A stretch of 33,830 nucleotides of DNA from Verrucomicrobiales bacterium (GTDB lineage: Bacteria; Verrucomicrobiota; Verrucomicrobiia; Verrucomicrobiales; DEV007): the NCBI GenBank assembly GCA_029940475.1, contig JAPYUT010000042.1, forward strand, positions 1 to 33,830, in the 5' to 3' direction. Position numbers and translations under genes: made by a program. Positions 9,301 to 17,500 of the stretch are shown here, one piece after another. The notes under the pieces are model-generated. The model ran no database searches. It was given only the letters and a program-made list of their open reading frames with translations, and had not been told where the DNA came from. Position 1 is the stretch's first letter; the number at the start of each line of letters is the position of its first letter.

Positions 9301-9633
9301 GCTCTTGATGTCATCCATGACATCACGCAGGTCAAAATTATTGGCAATCTCGACATAAACCACGCCATAAGAATCCACTGAAGTCGACTTCAGTGTGTCA
9401 ATCCCCTCAAGATCCTGGATCGCCTCCTCAACAGGAACACACACGCCTTTCTCCACCTCCTCCGGTGTCGCCCCCGGATACGCAATTTTCACGGCAACAA
9501 AGTTCGTCTCTGTTTCCGGGAAAATTTCCTTCTTGGACTTAATCCAGGTGGTGCAGCCGGCAAGCAATACCGCCCCCATGATAAAGTTGGCAGCGACGTG
9601 GTTGCGTGAAAACCAATGGATGATGGTGCCCAT
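6367..9633 (-). CDS. RND efflux transporter, inner-membrane pump subunit (HAE1-like)
   Basis: At 1088 residues this is the usual length for an AcrB-type pump. The N-terminus (MGTIIHWFSRNHVAANFIMG) is the standard first helix. TM4 carries the proton-relay pair in GIVVDDAIVVGENV (Asp416 and Asp417). TM10-11 carry IPLRSYIQPLIVMSVIPFG and GVVVNDSLVLVDYVNRHR. These features fit drug or organic-substrate exporters rather than metal exporters. An extra stretch of about 20 residues (about 165-187, with QPPPPQGFMARF) interrupts the first porter region where relatives read directly into the GVSQVEL-type motif. It is the last gene of the operon, 7 bp after the adaptor, with AGGA just upstream of the ATG. 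The trimer should sit in the inner membrane and use proton flow. Confidence 0.95.
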   Translation of the reverse strand: MGTIIHWFSRNHVAANFIMGAVLLAGCTTWIKSKKEIFPETETNFVAVKIAYPGATPEEVEKGVCVPVEEAIQDLEGIDTLKSTSVDSYGVVYVEIANNFDLRDVMDDIKSRVDAVENLAENAEAPVYEEILIKNQVLTVAIYADADERTLRGYAEEVRDGLLSYQPPPPQGFMARFAALFRKDKGISQVELSGVRPYEIAVNVSEDTLRAYGLTFAQVAEAIRSSSLDLPGGSVRTDAGEILIKAEAKRYTAVGFENIPVITRPDGTQVVVGELATVVDGFEDIDMSSRFDGKAAAAIQVFRIGDEDTLDVARAAKGYIEQARSQLPEGVSLEVWNDTSRMLEGRLDLLARNGLWGLILVLIVLSLFLRPSLAALVTIGIPVSFAGGIWMMPYTGISVNMITLFAFILVLGIVVDDAIVVGENVYRRIRAGEDPRIASWRGTHEVGVVVIFGVLTTAIAFAPMLGISGVSGKIWRNIPWIVIPTLLFSLLQSKLILPAHLSLLRPANSGNKQGFILRFQHRIARGLEHFVETFYRPVLRRALHSRYMVLAIFFALFVVTLGVVGGGRIKMEFFPEVEAEIIATKISMVDGVAFETTSAAVARVEAAAVKLNELYSKRNGRSLVIHMLASVGSQPFKTGFTPITPRGSHLGEVALELLPGAEREVTAKELAAQWRKLSGDIPGVAEISFQSQAAGGGNAIDLELSGGDFEQLRSATEYVKDALFGIDGIIDINDSDRNGKREVILKSLLPAGEALGLRLGDVARQMRRGFYGEEVQRLQRGRDQIKVMVRYPKAERTSLEDIERMKVRTREGNEIPLSAVVEFGEGRGAATIQRTDRMRTIRIAADIDKNNENANANEARRTLEEDTLRTLGDRFPGIQYKFQGEQKDQQQSMKEMGIGFLFALLAMFVLMAIPLRSYIQPLIVMSVIPFGIVGAVTGHILMGVNLSIMSMCGIIALAGVVVNDSLVLVDYVNRHRLRGQSVIDAAWAAGAARFRPILLTSLTTFAGLTPMLLETDLQAKFLIPMAISLGFGILFATTITLLLVPCVYLMLEDFKRLVFKPGTLQRWEKRRLDDATERNGNDSSEFAM

Positions 9634-9640
9634 TGTCCTG

Positions 9641-10813
9641 TTAATTCCCTGGTCTCACTCCCTCCGGGTTGAGTATCGCCGGATTTTCCTGGTTATTAAC
9701 CTTAACGGCCATGCCATCAATCACGTTGGGCACGGGACTGACGGCAACGCGCTCGCCCTGCTCAAGTCCATCACCAATGACCACCTCATCATGCTCGGTG
9801 CGTATAACCTTCACCCTCCGCAGCGCCACAGTATTGCCTGGACTTACGATCAGGATGCGATCCTTGCCATAAAATGCCTTGCGCGGCAGCCTATACACAG
9901 CGCCAAGAGTTTTGCCGGTTAATTCAGCTTTCAGGAAAAGTCCGGGAGCGAGAAATTTCGCTGCGGTAGTTCCGGGTTCACCCGGCAGGATACTGGCCAC
10001 CAGGAACACTGATTGGCTGCCACGATCAACCCGACCCTCTGTACGTATCAGTTTTCCTGCCCATTCCACCTCCTCGCCGCCAAACTTTGCATGGAAAGAC
10101 ACCGCCACCTTGGCCTCCAGTTCAATAAACCTGTAATCCTCAAGAGACACCGGCAGCCGAAGCTCAAACTCCCTGCTGAAAACATCTGCAACCACTCCTC
10201 CGGCAGCGACAGATGACCCTTGCTCGGTAAATGTCGCCTGCACCTGGCAGGCATACGGTGCCCTCACCCTGGTGCGCAACAAATCACGCAATGCTTTCTC
10301 AAGTCCAGATTGCGCCGCATCAACCCGCTTCAGCGCACTTTTCAGCTGTGGTTTACGAAGAACCAGCTCACTTGCCTTGCGCCCGCCACCGAGTGCATCC
10401 CAGTCACGCTTCGCCTGCTCGGATCTTGCCTGTTCCTGCTCGAGAGCCAGCTCAGCAACGGCAAGCTCGGAAGCAGCGAGCACTTCTGCTGACTCGTAAT
10501 CCGCACGATCTATCTCCAGTAAAATCTCATCTTCTGCAAACCGTTCACCCACCTCAAGCTTGGGTGAAACCCACACCACCCTGCCTGGCACCTCAGCTGC
10601 CAGTGATGTCCTGCGACTGGGAAGAACTTCGCCCTGTGAACCAATCGTCACGGTATAATCAGCAGTGTTCGCCGTGACTACATCCACAACGGGCAGCAGC
10701 ATGCTGCGCGGTTTTTGCGCCGCTCTTGGCTTGGTCAGCACCAATACCCAACAAATTGCGCCCCCAAGCAGGACGATGACCACGGAAAGCGTAATTTTAA
10801 CCCAGTTCTTCAT
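9641..10813 (-). CDS. RND efflux periplasmic adaptor (membrane fusion protein)
   Basis: A 390-residue HlyD/AcrA-type adaptor. A single N-terminal hydrophobic segment (about residues 8-27) anchors or exports it. RTSLAAEVPGRVVWVSPKLE with GERFAEDEILLEID is the first half of the lipoyl domain. A long alpha hairpin follows (about 100-190, rich in Ala, Glu, Gln), then RVRAPYACQV closing the lipoyl domain, a beta barrel and a membrane-proximal C-terminal domain. It should bridge the inner-membrane pump and the outer-membrane channel. Its start overlaps the end of the channel gene by 4 bp, which indicates translational coupling in the same operon. Confidence 0.93.
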   Translation of the reverse strand: MKNWVKITLSVVIVLLGGAICWVLVLTKPRAAQKPRSMLLPVVDVVTANTADYTVTIGSQGEVLPSRRTSLAAEVPGRVVWVSPKLEVGERFAEDEILLEIDRADYESAEVLAASELAVAELALEQEQARSEQAKRDWDALGGGRKASELVLRKPQLKSALKRVDAAQSGLEKALRDLLRTRVRAPYACQVQATFTEQGSSVAAGGVVADVFSREFELRLPVSLEDYRFIELEAKVAVSFHAKFGGEEVEWAGKLIRTEGRVDRGSQSVFLVASILPGEPGTTAAKFLAPGLFLKAELTGKTLGAVYRLPRKAFYGKDRILIVSPGNTVALRRVKVIRTEHDEVVIGDGLEQGERVAVSPVPNVIDGMAVKVNNQENPAILNPEGVRPGN

Positions 10814-12267
10814 GGTTTCTTCTCAATACTGCCGCCCAGAGCGAGATGCAGGTTAACCCGGTTGTATAAGCGCATTCGCCGCAATGTCAGTACCTGCGAG
10901 CGCACGCTGAGCATCTGTCGCTGCGTAAGCAGCAAGCTGGTCGAGTTGCCTACACCGCGACGGTATTCCTCCAGTGAACGCGCAAAAGCGGCTATCAAAT
11001 CCTCCTCAGCCACACGCAGTGCCTCCTCGCGCTTACGCAGGACAACATCATTATCAAGCCGCGTCTCAACCTCCTCGAATGCCTTGAGAACTGCCCGCTG
11101 GTAATCAATGTATGCTTCAGACTCTGCTACCTTGCGAAGTTTCAGGTTGCCGAGGATCTCACCAGCCCGGAAAATCTGTTGTCCAAACCGCCCGGCAATG
11201 CTCCACACTCCAAAACTGGAATCGGTTAATTCCCGCAATGCGGAACTCGCCGTGCCACCGCTCCCGGTCAGTTTGATTTGCGGAAAAAGCGCAAGCTTGG
11301 CCTCCTTGATACGGCGGTGCGTTGCCGTTAATCGCCGTTCAGCGGCAATAATATCTGACCGCCGACGCAACAAACCGGATGGCACCCCGGGTGGTGGTGG
11401 CGATGGCATATCCGGCAATCCCCCCACCGATTTTATACCGGCGGCAGGATAACGCCCGAGAAGCAACTCAATCTGCCGCTGTACCGCGCGTTTCTGTGCA
11501 CGCCGCTGCTCAAGGAGTGCCTTGGCTGCCTGCACGTCAGCGGATGCCACCCGCACCTGCGACGCCGAGCCACTACCCGACTCAAAAGAATCGCGCAGGG
11601 TTCGATGTGTCTCACTGAAACTGGCAAGGCCCTTTTCACTCAAGGCTATTTGCTCATTCGCCTCCAGCAGGGCAAACCAGATCTTTGCCGTTTGCGCTGC
11701 CAGCGAAGAGGCCACGCCACGCAAATCCTCCACCGCAGCCTGCACTTCAGCAATATCCGCCTCCTGGCCTGCACGGATGCGTCCCCACAGGTCAATCTCC
11801 CATGAGACGTTAAGTGATGCCCCGAAGTTATTGGACAATGCCTTGGCAATCATTGAATCGCCCGCATCCTCCCCACCCGATTGCTCGCCGAAGGGAAACC
11901 CGATGAATGCCTGCTGGGCACGCCTGCCTTCAACCCCAGTACTCAGCAGGGGAAACCTTTTGGAACCTGCGATTTTCGCATTTGCCGCCGCAGTCTCCAC
12001 CCGGGTTGCCGCCTTCTTGATATCCCAGTTGTTCGCCTTGACCTCATCAATTAAGCCCTTCAGTACCTGGTCCTTGGAAAGTTGCTCAATCCAATCGGTT
12101 TCAACTGTCTTGGTATCAAGCCTGCTCCGGTAGGCTGCCGGCAGGTCAACCCCAAGAATATCCTTCTTTGCGGACGGGACTTTTGCCGCACAACCAGTAA
12201 AGAAAACCACCACCAGAGCGGTCATGATCCGGGCCGGACAGTGCGCTGTCGCATTTAATCCAATCAT
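10810..12267 (-). CDS. Outer-membrane efflux channel lipoprotein (NodT/OprM-type)
   Basis: A 485-residue TolC-family channel. The signal peptide ends in a lipobox, VVFFTGC, with the lipidated cysteine at residue 26, as in OprM and NodT proteins. The body contains the duplicated long-helix pattern: SKDQVLKGLIDEVKANNWDI at the start, LNVSWEIDLWGRIRAG and LLLGRYPA in the first half, and RAVLKAFEEVETRLDN in the second. It should form the trimeric outer-membrane exit duct for the pump encoded downstream. The ATG overlaps the TGA of the regulator gene by 4 bp. Having regulator, channel, adaptor and pump in one operon argues for a single induced efflux system. Confidence 0.93.
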   Translation of the reverse strand: MIGLNATAHCPARIMTALVVVFFTGCAAKVPSAKKDILGVDLPAAYRSRLDTKTVETDWIEQLSKDQVLKGLIDEVKANNWDIKKAATRVETAAANAKIAGSKRFPLLSTGVEGRRAQQAFIGFPFGEQSGGEDAGDSMIAKALSNNFGASLNVSWEIDLWGRIRAGQEADIAEVQAAVEDLRGVASSLAAQTAKIWFALLEANEQIALSEKGLASFSETHRTLRDSFESGSGSASQVRVASADVQAAKALLEQRRAQKRAVQRQIELLLGRYPAAGIKSVGGLPDMPSPPPPGVPSGLLRRRSDIIAAERRLTATHRRIKEAKLALFPQIKLTGSGGTASSALRELTDSSFGVWSIAGRFGQQIFRAGEILGNLKLRKVAESEAYIDYQRAVLKAFEEVETRLDNDVVLRKREEALRVAEEDLIAAFARSLEEYRRGVGNSTSLLLTQRQMLSVRSQVLTLRRMRLYNRVNLHLALGGSIEKKP

Positions 12268-12941
12268 CTTTGCTGATATTCCCCCACTTCCTGCGCTGCA
12301 AGGCCGGCAGCTAAAAAAATCACCATTTCCTCACGCAGCACTTCAAAAGTTGGCAAGGTACAACGCCCCTGGGACACGATTGCCAATTTATCATGATGGA
12401 ACAATGAATGCGCCATCGCTCCCGCCATAAACAGCAGTCGCAGGTGAGCCGTATTTGAACTCAGCCCCGGGCAGCACTCGCATATTATTTCAACGAACCG
12501 CGCGACAACTTCCGGAAATTGCCGCATTACCAGCTTGGATACCCGTTCATCACGGGCTGCCATACAGCGACTCATCAACTTGAAAAAACGATTATCCCCC
12601 CCCGCCCCGCGTGCCGAAGCCTCCAGCACCGGGTCCAGAAACGCCATGACAATCTCCCGCACATCACACTGACCATCATTCTTAATGGCATCCAGGAGTT
12701 CAAGCCTCTTGCGGTTGACCGGCTCCACAAGCCTTGCCACCACCGCTCCGATCAACGCTTCCTTGGAGCCAAAATGATAATTTACCGCCGCGAGGTTAGC
12801 CCCGGCCTCGGCAGTAATTGCACGCAACGAAACCGCATCAAAGCCGTGCTCAGCAAAAAGTCGCTCAGCTACATCCAATAGCCTCTCCTTGGTATCAGAA
12901 GGAATCTCATCCACAAGGGTTGCCATTCCCGAAATAAGCAT
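12264..12941 (-). CDS. TetR/AcrR-family transcriptional regulator of the RND operon
   Basis: A 225-residue TetR-type repressor. The N-terminal DNA-binding domain runs from TKERLLDVAERLFAEHGF through the helix-turn-helix (LRAITAEAGANLAAVNYHFG, about residues 39-57). The rest is the alpha-helical ligand domain, of the longer AcrR-like type. It is first in the efflux operon and probably represses itself and the pump genes. The ATG at 12941 directly abuts the palindromic operator and has no Shine-Dalgarno sequence. A second ATG at 12926 has GGGA immediately before it, too close to be a normal site. An in-frame stop at 12966-12968 closes the frame upstream. The start is therefore uncertain between these two. 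Confidence 0.9.
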   Translation of the reverse strand: MLISGMATLVDEIPSDTKERLLDVAERLFAEHGFDAVSLRAITAEAGANLAAVNYHFGSKEALIGAVVARLVEPVNRKRLELLDAIKNDGQCDVREIVMAFLDPVLEASARGAGGDNRFFKLMSRCMAARDERVSKLVMRQFPEVVARFVEIICECCPGLSSNTAHLRLLFMAGAMAHSLFHHDKLAIVSQGRCTLPTFEVLREEMVIFLAAGLAAQEVGEYQQR

Positions 12942-12982
12942 AAACGATCGTTTAAAACAAACGTTTTATTCGAAATAGCCAT
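12869..12982 (-). CDS. Possible 37-codon upstream ORF overlapping the TetR start out of frame
   Basis: On the minus strand, AGGAGG stands 6 nt before an ATG at 12982, the best ribosome binding site in this locus. The frame encodes 37 residues starting MAISNKTFVLND, runs through both operator palindromes and ends at TAG 12869-12871 inside the regulator gene, in a different frame. The peptide resembles nothing known to me. It may be a translated leader that couples ribosomes to the regulator start, or it may be fortuitous. Coding status is unproven. Confidence 0.35.
   Translation of the reverse strand: MAISNKTFVLNDRLCLFREWQPLWMRFLLIPRRGYWM
12941..12966. promoter_or_regulatory. Probable TetR-family operator: two palindromes
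   Basis: TAAACGATCGTTTA (12941-12954) is a perfect 14-bp palindrome. AAACGTTT (12959-12966) is a second, 8-bp palindrome that shares the AAACG half site. They lie exactly at the 5' end of the regulator gene, where an autoregulated TetR-family repressor would bind. The position and symmetry are seen directly; that this protein binds here is inference. Confidence 0.7.
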
Positions 12983-13099
12983 GAATTTCCTCCTGCAATT
13001 ACCGGCATTCTGCGGAAAAACACTCAGCGAACAGCCATACTTGAAGGGCGTGTTTTTATGTTGGTCAGCAATAGCCCCACCACTCAAGCTCCTCCCTAA

Positions 13100-13930
13100 G
13101 TGAATACCCCCACCAGGACAACCAAGTTTGACATGCGCATCGGCGACTGTGTTGAGGGAATGCGCACCATAGAGGAATGCTCGGTGGACGTGATCGTCAC
13201 ATCACCACCCTACAACCTTGATATTAACTATCGCAGCTTTGAGGACTCGGCTCATCGGGAAGAGTTCCTCGACTGGTGCGATATCTGGAGTGATGAAGTG
13301 AAACGTGTAATGCGTGAGGATGGCTCCTTTTTCCTCAACCTCGGTGCCTCTCCGAAAAATCCCTTCCTTCCCCACGAGCTCTTACTGCGCTTGCGCGAAA
13401 AGTTTAAACTGCAAAACACAATCCACTGGATTAAATCAATCACAGTCGAACAACGGGACGGAGGTGAGATCTCGGTGGGGCATTTCAAGCCAATCAACTC
13501 GCCACGTTTCCTTAACGACTGCCACGAGTACCTGTTTCACCTTACCAAGGAAGGATCCACAAAAATTGATCGCCTCTCAATCGGTGTTCCGTATTCAGAC
13601 AAAAGTAACATCAATCGATGGGAACACACCAAAGGAAAAGACATACGATGCAGGGGGAACACCTGGTTCATCCCCTATAAGACAATCCGAAACCGCGACA
13701 ACGAACGTCCGCATCCGGCCACCTTCCCCGTCGAGCTTGCACGCCGCTGTCTCTCCCTGCACGGCAAAGGCGGGGAGACAGTTGTACTGGATCCCTTTCT
13801 GGGGATTGGCCATGCTGCAATTGCTGCGGTTGAATATGGTGCTAAAAAATTCATCGGTTTTGAGATCGACGATGAATACTTCGCGCAAGCCCAGCATCAG
13901 GTCGCTGAAGTGCAGGGCATGCTCTTTTAG
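13100..13930 (+). CDS. Solitary beta-class site-specific DNA methyltransferase
   Basis: Up to 276 residues. Catalytic motif IV, TSPPYNLD, is at residues 34-41. The AdoMet-binding motif, LDPFLGIGHAAIAA, is near the C-terminus at about 230-243. This order is the beta class of amino-methyltransferases. SPPY is more typical of N4-cytosine enzymes and DPPY of N6-adenine enzymes, so N4-cytosine is slightly favoured, but adenine cannot be excluded. HPATFPVELARRCL before motif I is also typical. The first start is GTG at 13100; an ATG at 13133 gives a protein starting MRIGDCVEGM, which also fits homologues. No restriction endonuclease lies on either side, so it may have a regulatory or protective role. 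The recognition sequence cannot be read from the gene. Confidence 0.9.
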   Translation: MNTPTRTTKFDMRIGDCVEGMRTIEECSVDVIVTSPPYNLDINYRSFEDSAHREEFLDWCDIWSDEVKRVMREDGSFFLNLGASPKNPFLPHELLLRLREKFKLQNTIHWIKSITVEQRDGGEISVGHFKPINSPRFLNDCHEYLFHLTKEGSTKIDRLSIGVPYSDKSNINRWEHTKGKDIRCRGNTWFIPYKTIRNRDNERPHPATFPVELARRCLSLHGKGGETVVLDPFLGIGHAAIAAVEYGAKKFIGFEIDDEYFAQAQHQVAEVQGMLF

Positions 13931-13972
13931 CTCACCCTGAAAAACAATGGGAATGCCCCCGGCATTGGGCTA

Positions 13973-14506
13973 ATGCGTTTAAACATGAAAAATTATTCCT
14001 GGGACAACTTGTTTATGGAAATTTTCGCAACCTGCAGCGAACGCTACCGGGCAGGGACACGGGACCTGGGAGAACTCTACTCGGCCGGCGACCTGGCTTT
14101 CCTCAGCTCAATTGGTTACAAGCCGCGCGAATTCTTCGACTTCATTGAAGATCATGTCGAGGAGGGGGCTCCAAACCCCATGTCTGCTGTCCTGATCGCC
14201 TCGGCACGTCGCGATTTCTTCCTGGTGGAACAAAATGGTCAAGCCAGCAAAAAGGAAGTGGCACCGGATGAATTGCCACCACGGGATGCTGAACTGGAGG
14301 GTATGCGCTGGTTGCCGCGGATAATAACCAAGGCACGCGCCAAGCTGCGCGGTGAACTGCACCCCGACATCATGTATGCCTGCGGGGGTGACCGTAATTT
14401 CCTGAGCATACACGACATCCACCCGGCAGACTTCCTGCGATTCATCTGGGCCGCCGGTGATAACAACGCGAAGATTGCCGATTATGTCAGGCAATCCCCA
14501 TCATGA
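13973..14506 (+). CDS. DUF5069-family protein
   Basis: A 177-residue cytoplasmic protein. Its C-terminal half follows the DUF5069 pattern I know from Verrucomicrobiota: GMRWLPRIITKARAKLRGEL, then a conserved DIMYACGGDRNFL segment and a final helix (PADFLRFIWAAGDN). The N-terminal half, containing EFFDFIEDHVEEG, is not recognised. No catalytic function is established for the family to my knowledge. It lies 42 bp after the methyltransferase on the same strand and converges with the exported dikinase-like gene (stops adjacent). An alternative ATG is at 13985. A link to the methyltransferase is suggested only by adjacency. Confidence 0.75.
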   Translation: MRLNMKNYSWDNLFMEIFATCSERYRAGTRDLGELYSAGDLAFLSSIGYKPREFFDFIEDHVEEGAPNPMSAVLIASARRDFFLVEQNGQASKKEVAPDELPPRDAELEGMRWLPRIITKARAKLRGELHPDIMYACGGDRNFLSIHDIHPADFLRFIWAAGDNNAKIADYVRQSPS

Positions 14507-17500
14507 CTAATTCCCCTTCGGCCTGACACCAGGAAGGCCGATAACCCCTCCCCCTTCAGGATCGCTTACTTTCCCGTCCTGGGAAATGAGCTTGATTACT
14601 GTTGAATTGCCCCCTACATGCCAGAAAATCTGCCGCACCCCGGCCGCTTCAAGCTCGGCAATCTGTGACGCGGAAATACCCTCCTCCAGGGCAGGTTCAA
14701 AAACAAAGGACTCACTAAAATTGTGATGACCTGGCCGATAAGTCTGTGAGTAATAGTCATGCAAAATCACCGGTTCTACGGTCAATCCCGTGATCGTGGT
14801 TGCCACCCACTTTTCCATGGGAGCTGTATATCCTGCAGTGGGCCCTGTCGGATAAGGCGGCCAGTAGAATTCCGTGTACAGGGAAACCTCACCGCGGCTA
14901 CCGGATCTGGTTTGCAGGAGGCTGCCATCCTGGGCGGAATCATCGGGATGCCCGGCAACCAGTCTGACCACGTCCTGCCGGGTTTTGCCGGGTTCCGCTC
15001 CCTGCCAGCCGGCAGCGAAATCCAACACCGATCTCGGGTAATCAGCTCCAAGGTAAAGTGTATGCTGCCCAAGGGAGCGAATTGGATCCTGGGAATATTC
15101 AGCCTCGGTCGGTAACAGCGCATCAAGCCATATACCAGTAAGGCCAACACCTGATATCCAGGCCCAGGAATCACGCGCATAGATTGACTGGCCCTCCGTG
15201 CGTGTGCTGAATGCATGCCGGGGCCAGAAAGACGGCTTGCCGGAAAACCCGGCCACACTGCCATTGAGTGCTATTTGCACCTCAGCCTGCGCAACAAGCG
15301 ATGTCGAGACAGACTCCGGTTTAACCCAACGATTCTCGCCACTTAATACCCAGAGTGACTTGAGCCGGTGATTTCCCATGGCCGTCCCGTATTCCCCCTG
15401 AAAAACCTCCAGAGTGGCCGCAGTATCGATCAGGGCAACCCCCGGAGCTGCAGCATGGTCTGCTGCCGGCACCTTACGCATTTGTTTGATCACCAGCTGG
15501 CCGTCAGTCAACCTCTTGTATTCAAACTCCAGGCGAGGTTCAGCGTTGTCAGGGAAATGCGCTACAAAAGCTTCGCCAAGCTCATATATCATGACTCCCA
15601 GGCTCAGGTAGTCATCCTCCCAGGTCATCACTGCCTCCTCACCGAGACGACAGAGCGAGGAACGCTGCTGCAGGTTCACTCCCTCAAAGTTGGAATTGCC
15701 CCGGTAAATATATGTCTCCACCACTTCTGGAATAGCTCCTCCCTCGGGGTTGGTCACGGAAACCGCCCCCTTCTGGCTAACCATCTCGATCTCGATAGAG
15801 ATTGTCGCGAAACTCGAGTTGCGTTCCGAGACCGCCACTCCATTCCCCGCCTCGATCCCGTCAGGAAAGGAATGATGAACCAGCAGGGCCATGCCAACCT
15901 GCTCCTCATCAACGTCGTGACGCAACCGCTCCAGGTAGGCATTCAAGTTATAAAAGCTGGCATACACCTTGCGCATCGCCCGGAACGCCCCACGCTCCTC
16001 AGGTTGCTCGGGATCGCAGTGTGAGGGACCTTCATTATCGCCATCGGTATCGTCCATCACGCAACCGCTGTAACTGTCATACAGCCCGGCTCCGACGAAT
16101 GAATCACTGTCTTCTACGTTGGTGCTGCTGCGAAAACGCAGTTTCCGCTCCACGTCAAAGACTGAAAGCCTGTCAAGGATTGCCGCCCGTTGGGAAATCG
16201 AGAAATCCGCCGCATCCTTGATCAGTTCACGCACTCCTTCCAGGGCAGTGGTAAGAGCAGGAATGTCGGCCGGCCATTGCGAAAAAGGTGCAAGGCGCAA
16301 TGATATTTCCTCACGCAGCGTGCGAATACCCACATCCTGGTCAAGGTAAGCGTCCCAGAGATCAAAGGTAAATGCAATGGCCGGCGGTGAATTATCCGGG
16401 ACAACACGGCGCAGGAAGCCGAAATTCGCAGCCTTACCGCCGACATAGCGTATGTCCTCCGGCCATACCCCGGCCAGGTGACTCACCGCGATTGAACCCA
16501 AGGAAGCCTTGGGGGTGAGATGCAGTTCAGGAGGAGACTTCAATGCGAGGATTTCCCCGGCGTAATCCTCAGGAACTGTGGCTGCATCGAGAAGATTCAA
16601 CTTGCAACTTCCCCAATAACCACTCGATGTGCGCAAAGCCACCCGCTTCCCCTCAAGAGCCAGCGCTGCCAAACGGGACAGTTCATCCTCAAGATAAGCA
16701 AAAGGGATCCCGTAGGACTCTGCGAGAATGGCAACGTGGGAATTCGGCGTCGTCGGAGTTAACGTGAGAATACCCGCAACGAAGGGCAGTTCAGAAGGCA
16801 CCCGATCGGTAAGCAGTATATCAGTGGGCAACAACTCACCATTGGCATAAGCGGCTTCAATCTCATCATGCGCAAAGTAGCGCAACCTGCCAAGAGCCCA
16901 GCCGCCGACATAACACCCGCCTTGCCCTGACCAGCGATCGGGCTCAGCCAGGGCAATTCCATGCTCCTCAAAATAATCAGAATCCGCACGTGCCGCAGCA
17001 GCATGCCCGGCAGTCGGCATATAAAACCCCCGCCATTGCGCCCCGCGCCCGATTTTTGACTCCACGACCTGATAAAGATAACGCAGCATCTCACGCGGAT
17101 AGGGCTCCTCACCTACAACCTGTACCGCAAACTCGTTTGTATACGGAGCAACGAGGACAGCCCCGAGAATCGCCTGCTGCCCGTCACGCGACAGGGTGAC
17201 CGAGTCAAATTCACCGGCAGACATCCCCATGAAAGGCGCCAGCAGGTCACTGGCAAAATTGTAATGAAACAGATACTTGGTCGAATCCTGGAAATAAACA
17301 CGGGTGCAATCATCGATGATGATCACAAACTTGACCCACTTGACCGTCACGAATGACTCCCCAAGATTCTCGGACAAAAACGGCTCTTCCGGCAGTGTCA
17401 GTTCATTCTTCCAGCCTGTGTTGGGCACGATTACCGCTGGAGTCGATTCAACGACACGGAACAGCCGGGCACCCACCGGCATCTCGGCAGCAGCATCCCA

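Noticed and set aside
12869..13087. 72-codon minus-strand frame in front of tetR
   Set aside because: The 5' part before the AGGAGG-linked ATG has no ribosome binding site and no family resemblance; only the 37-codon 3' part is kept, as a doubtful upstream ORF.
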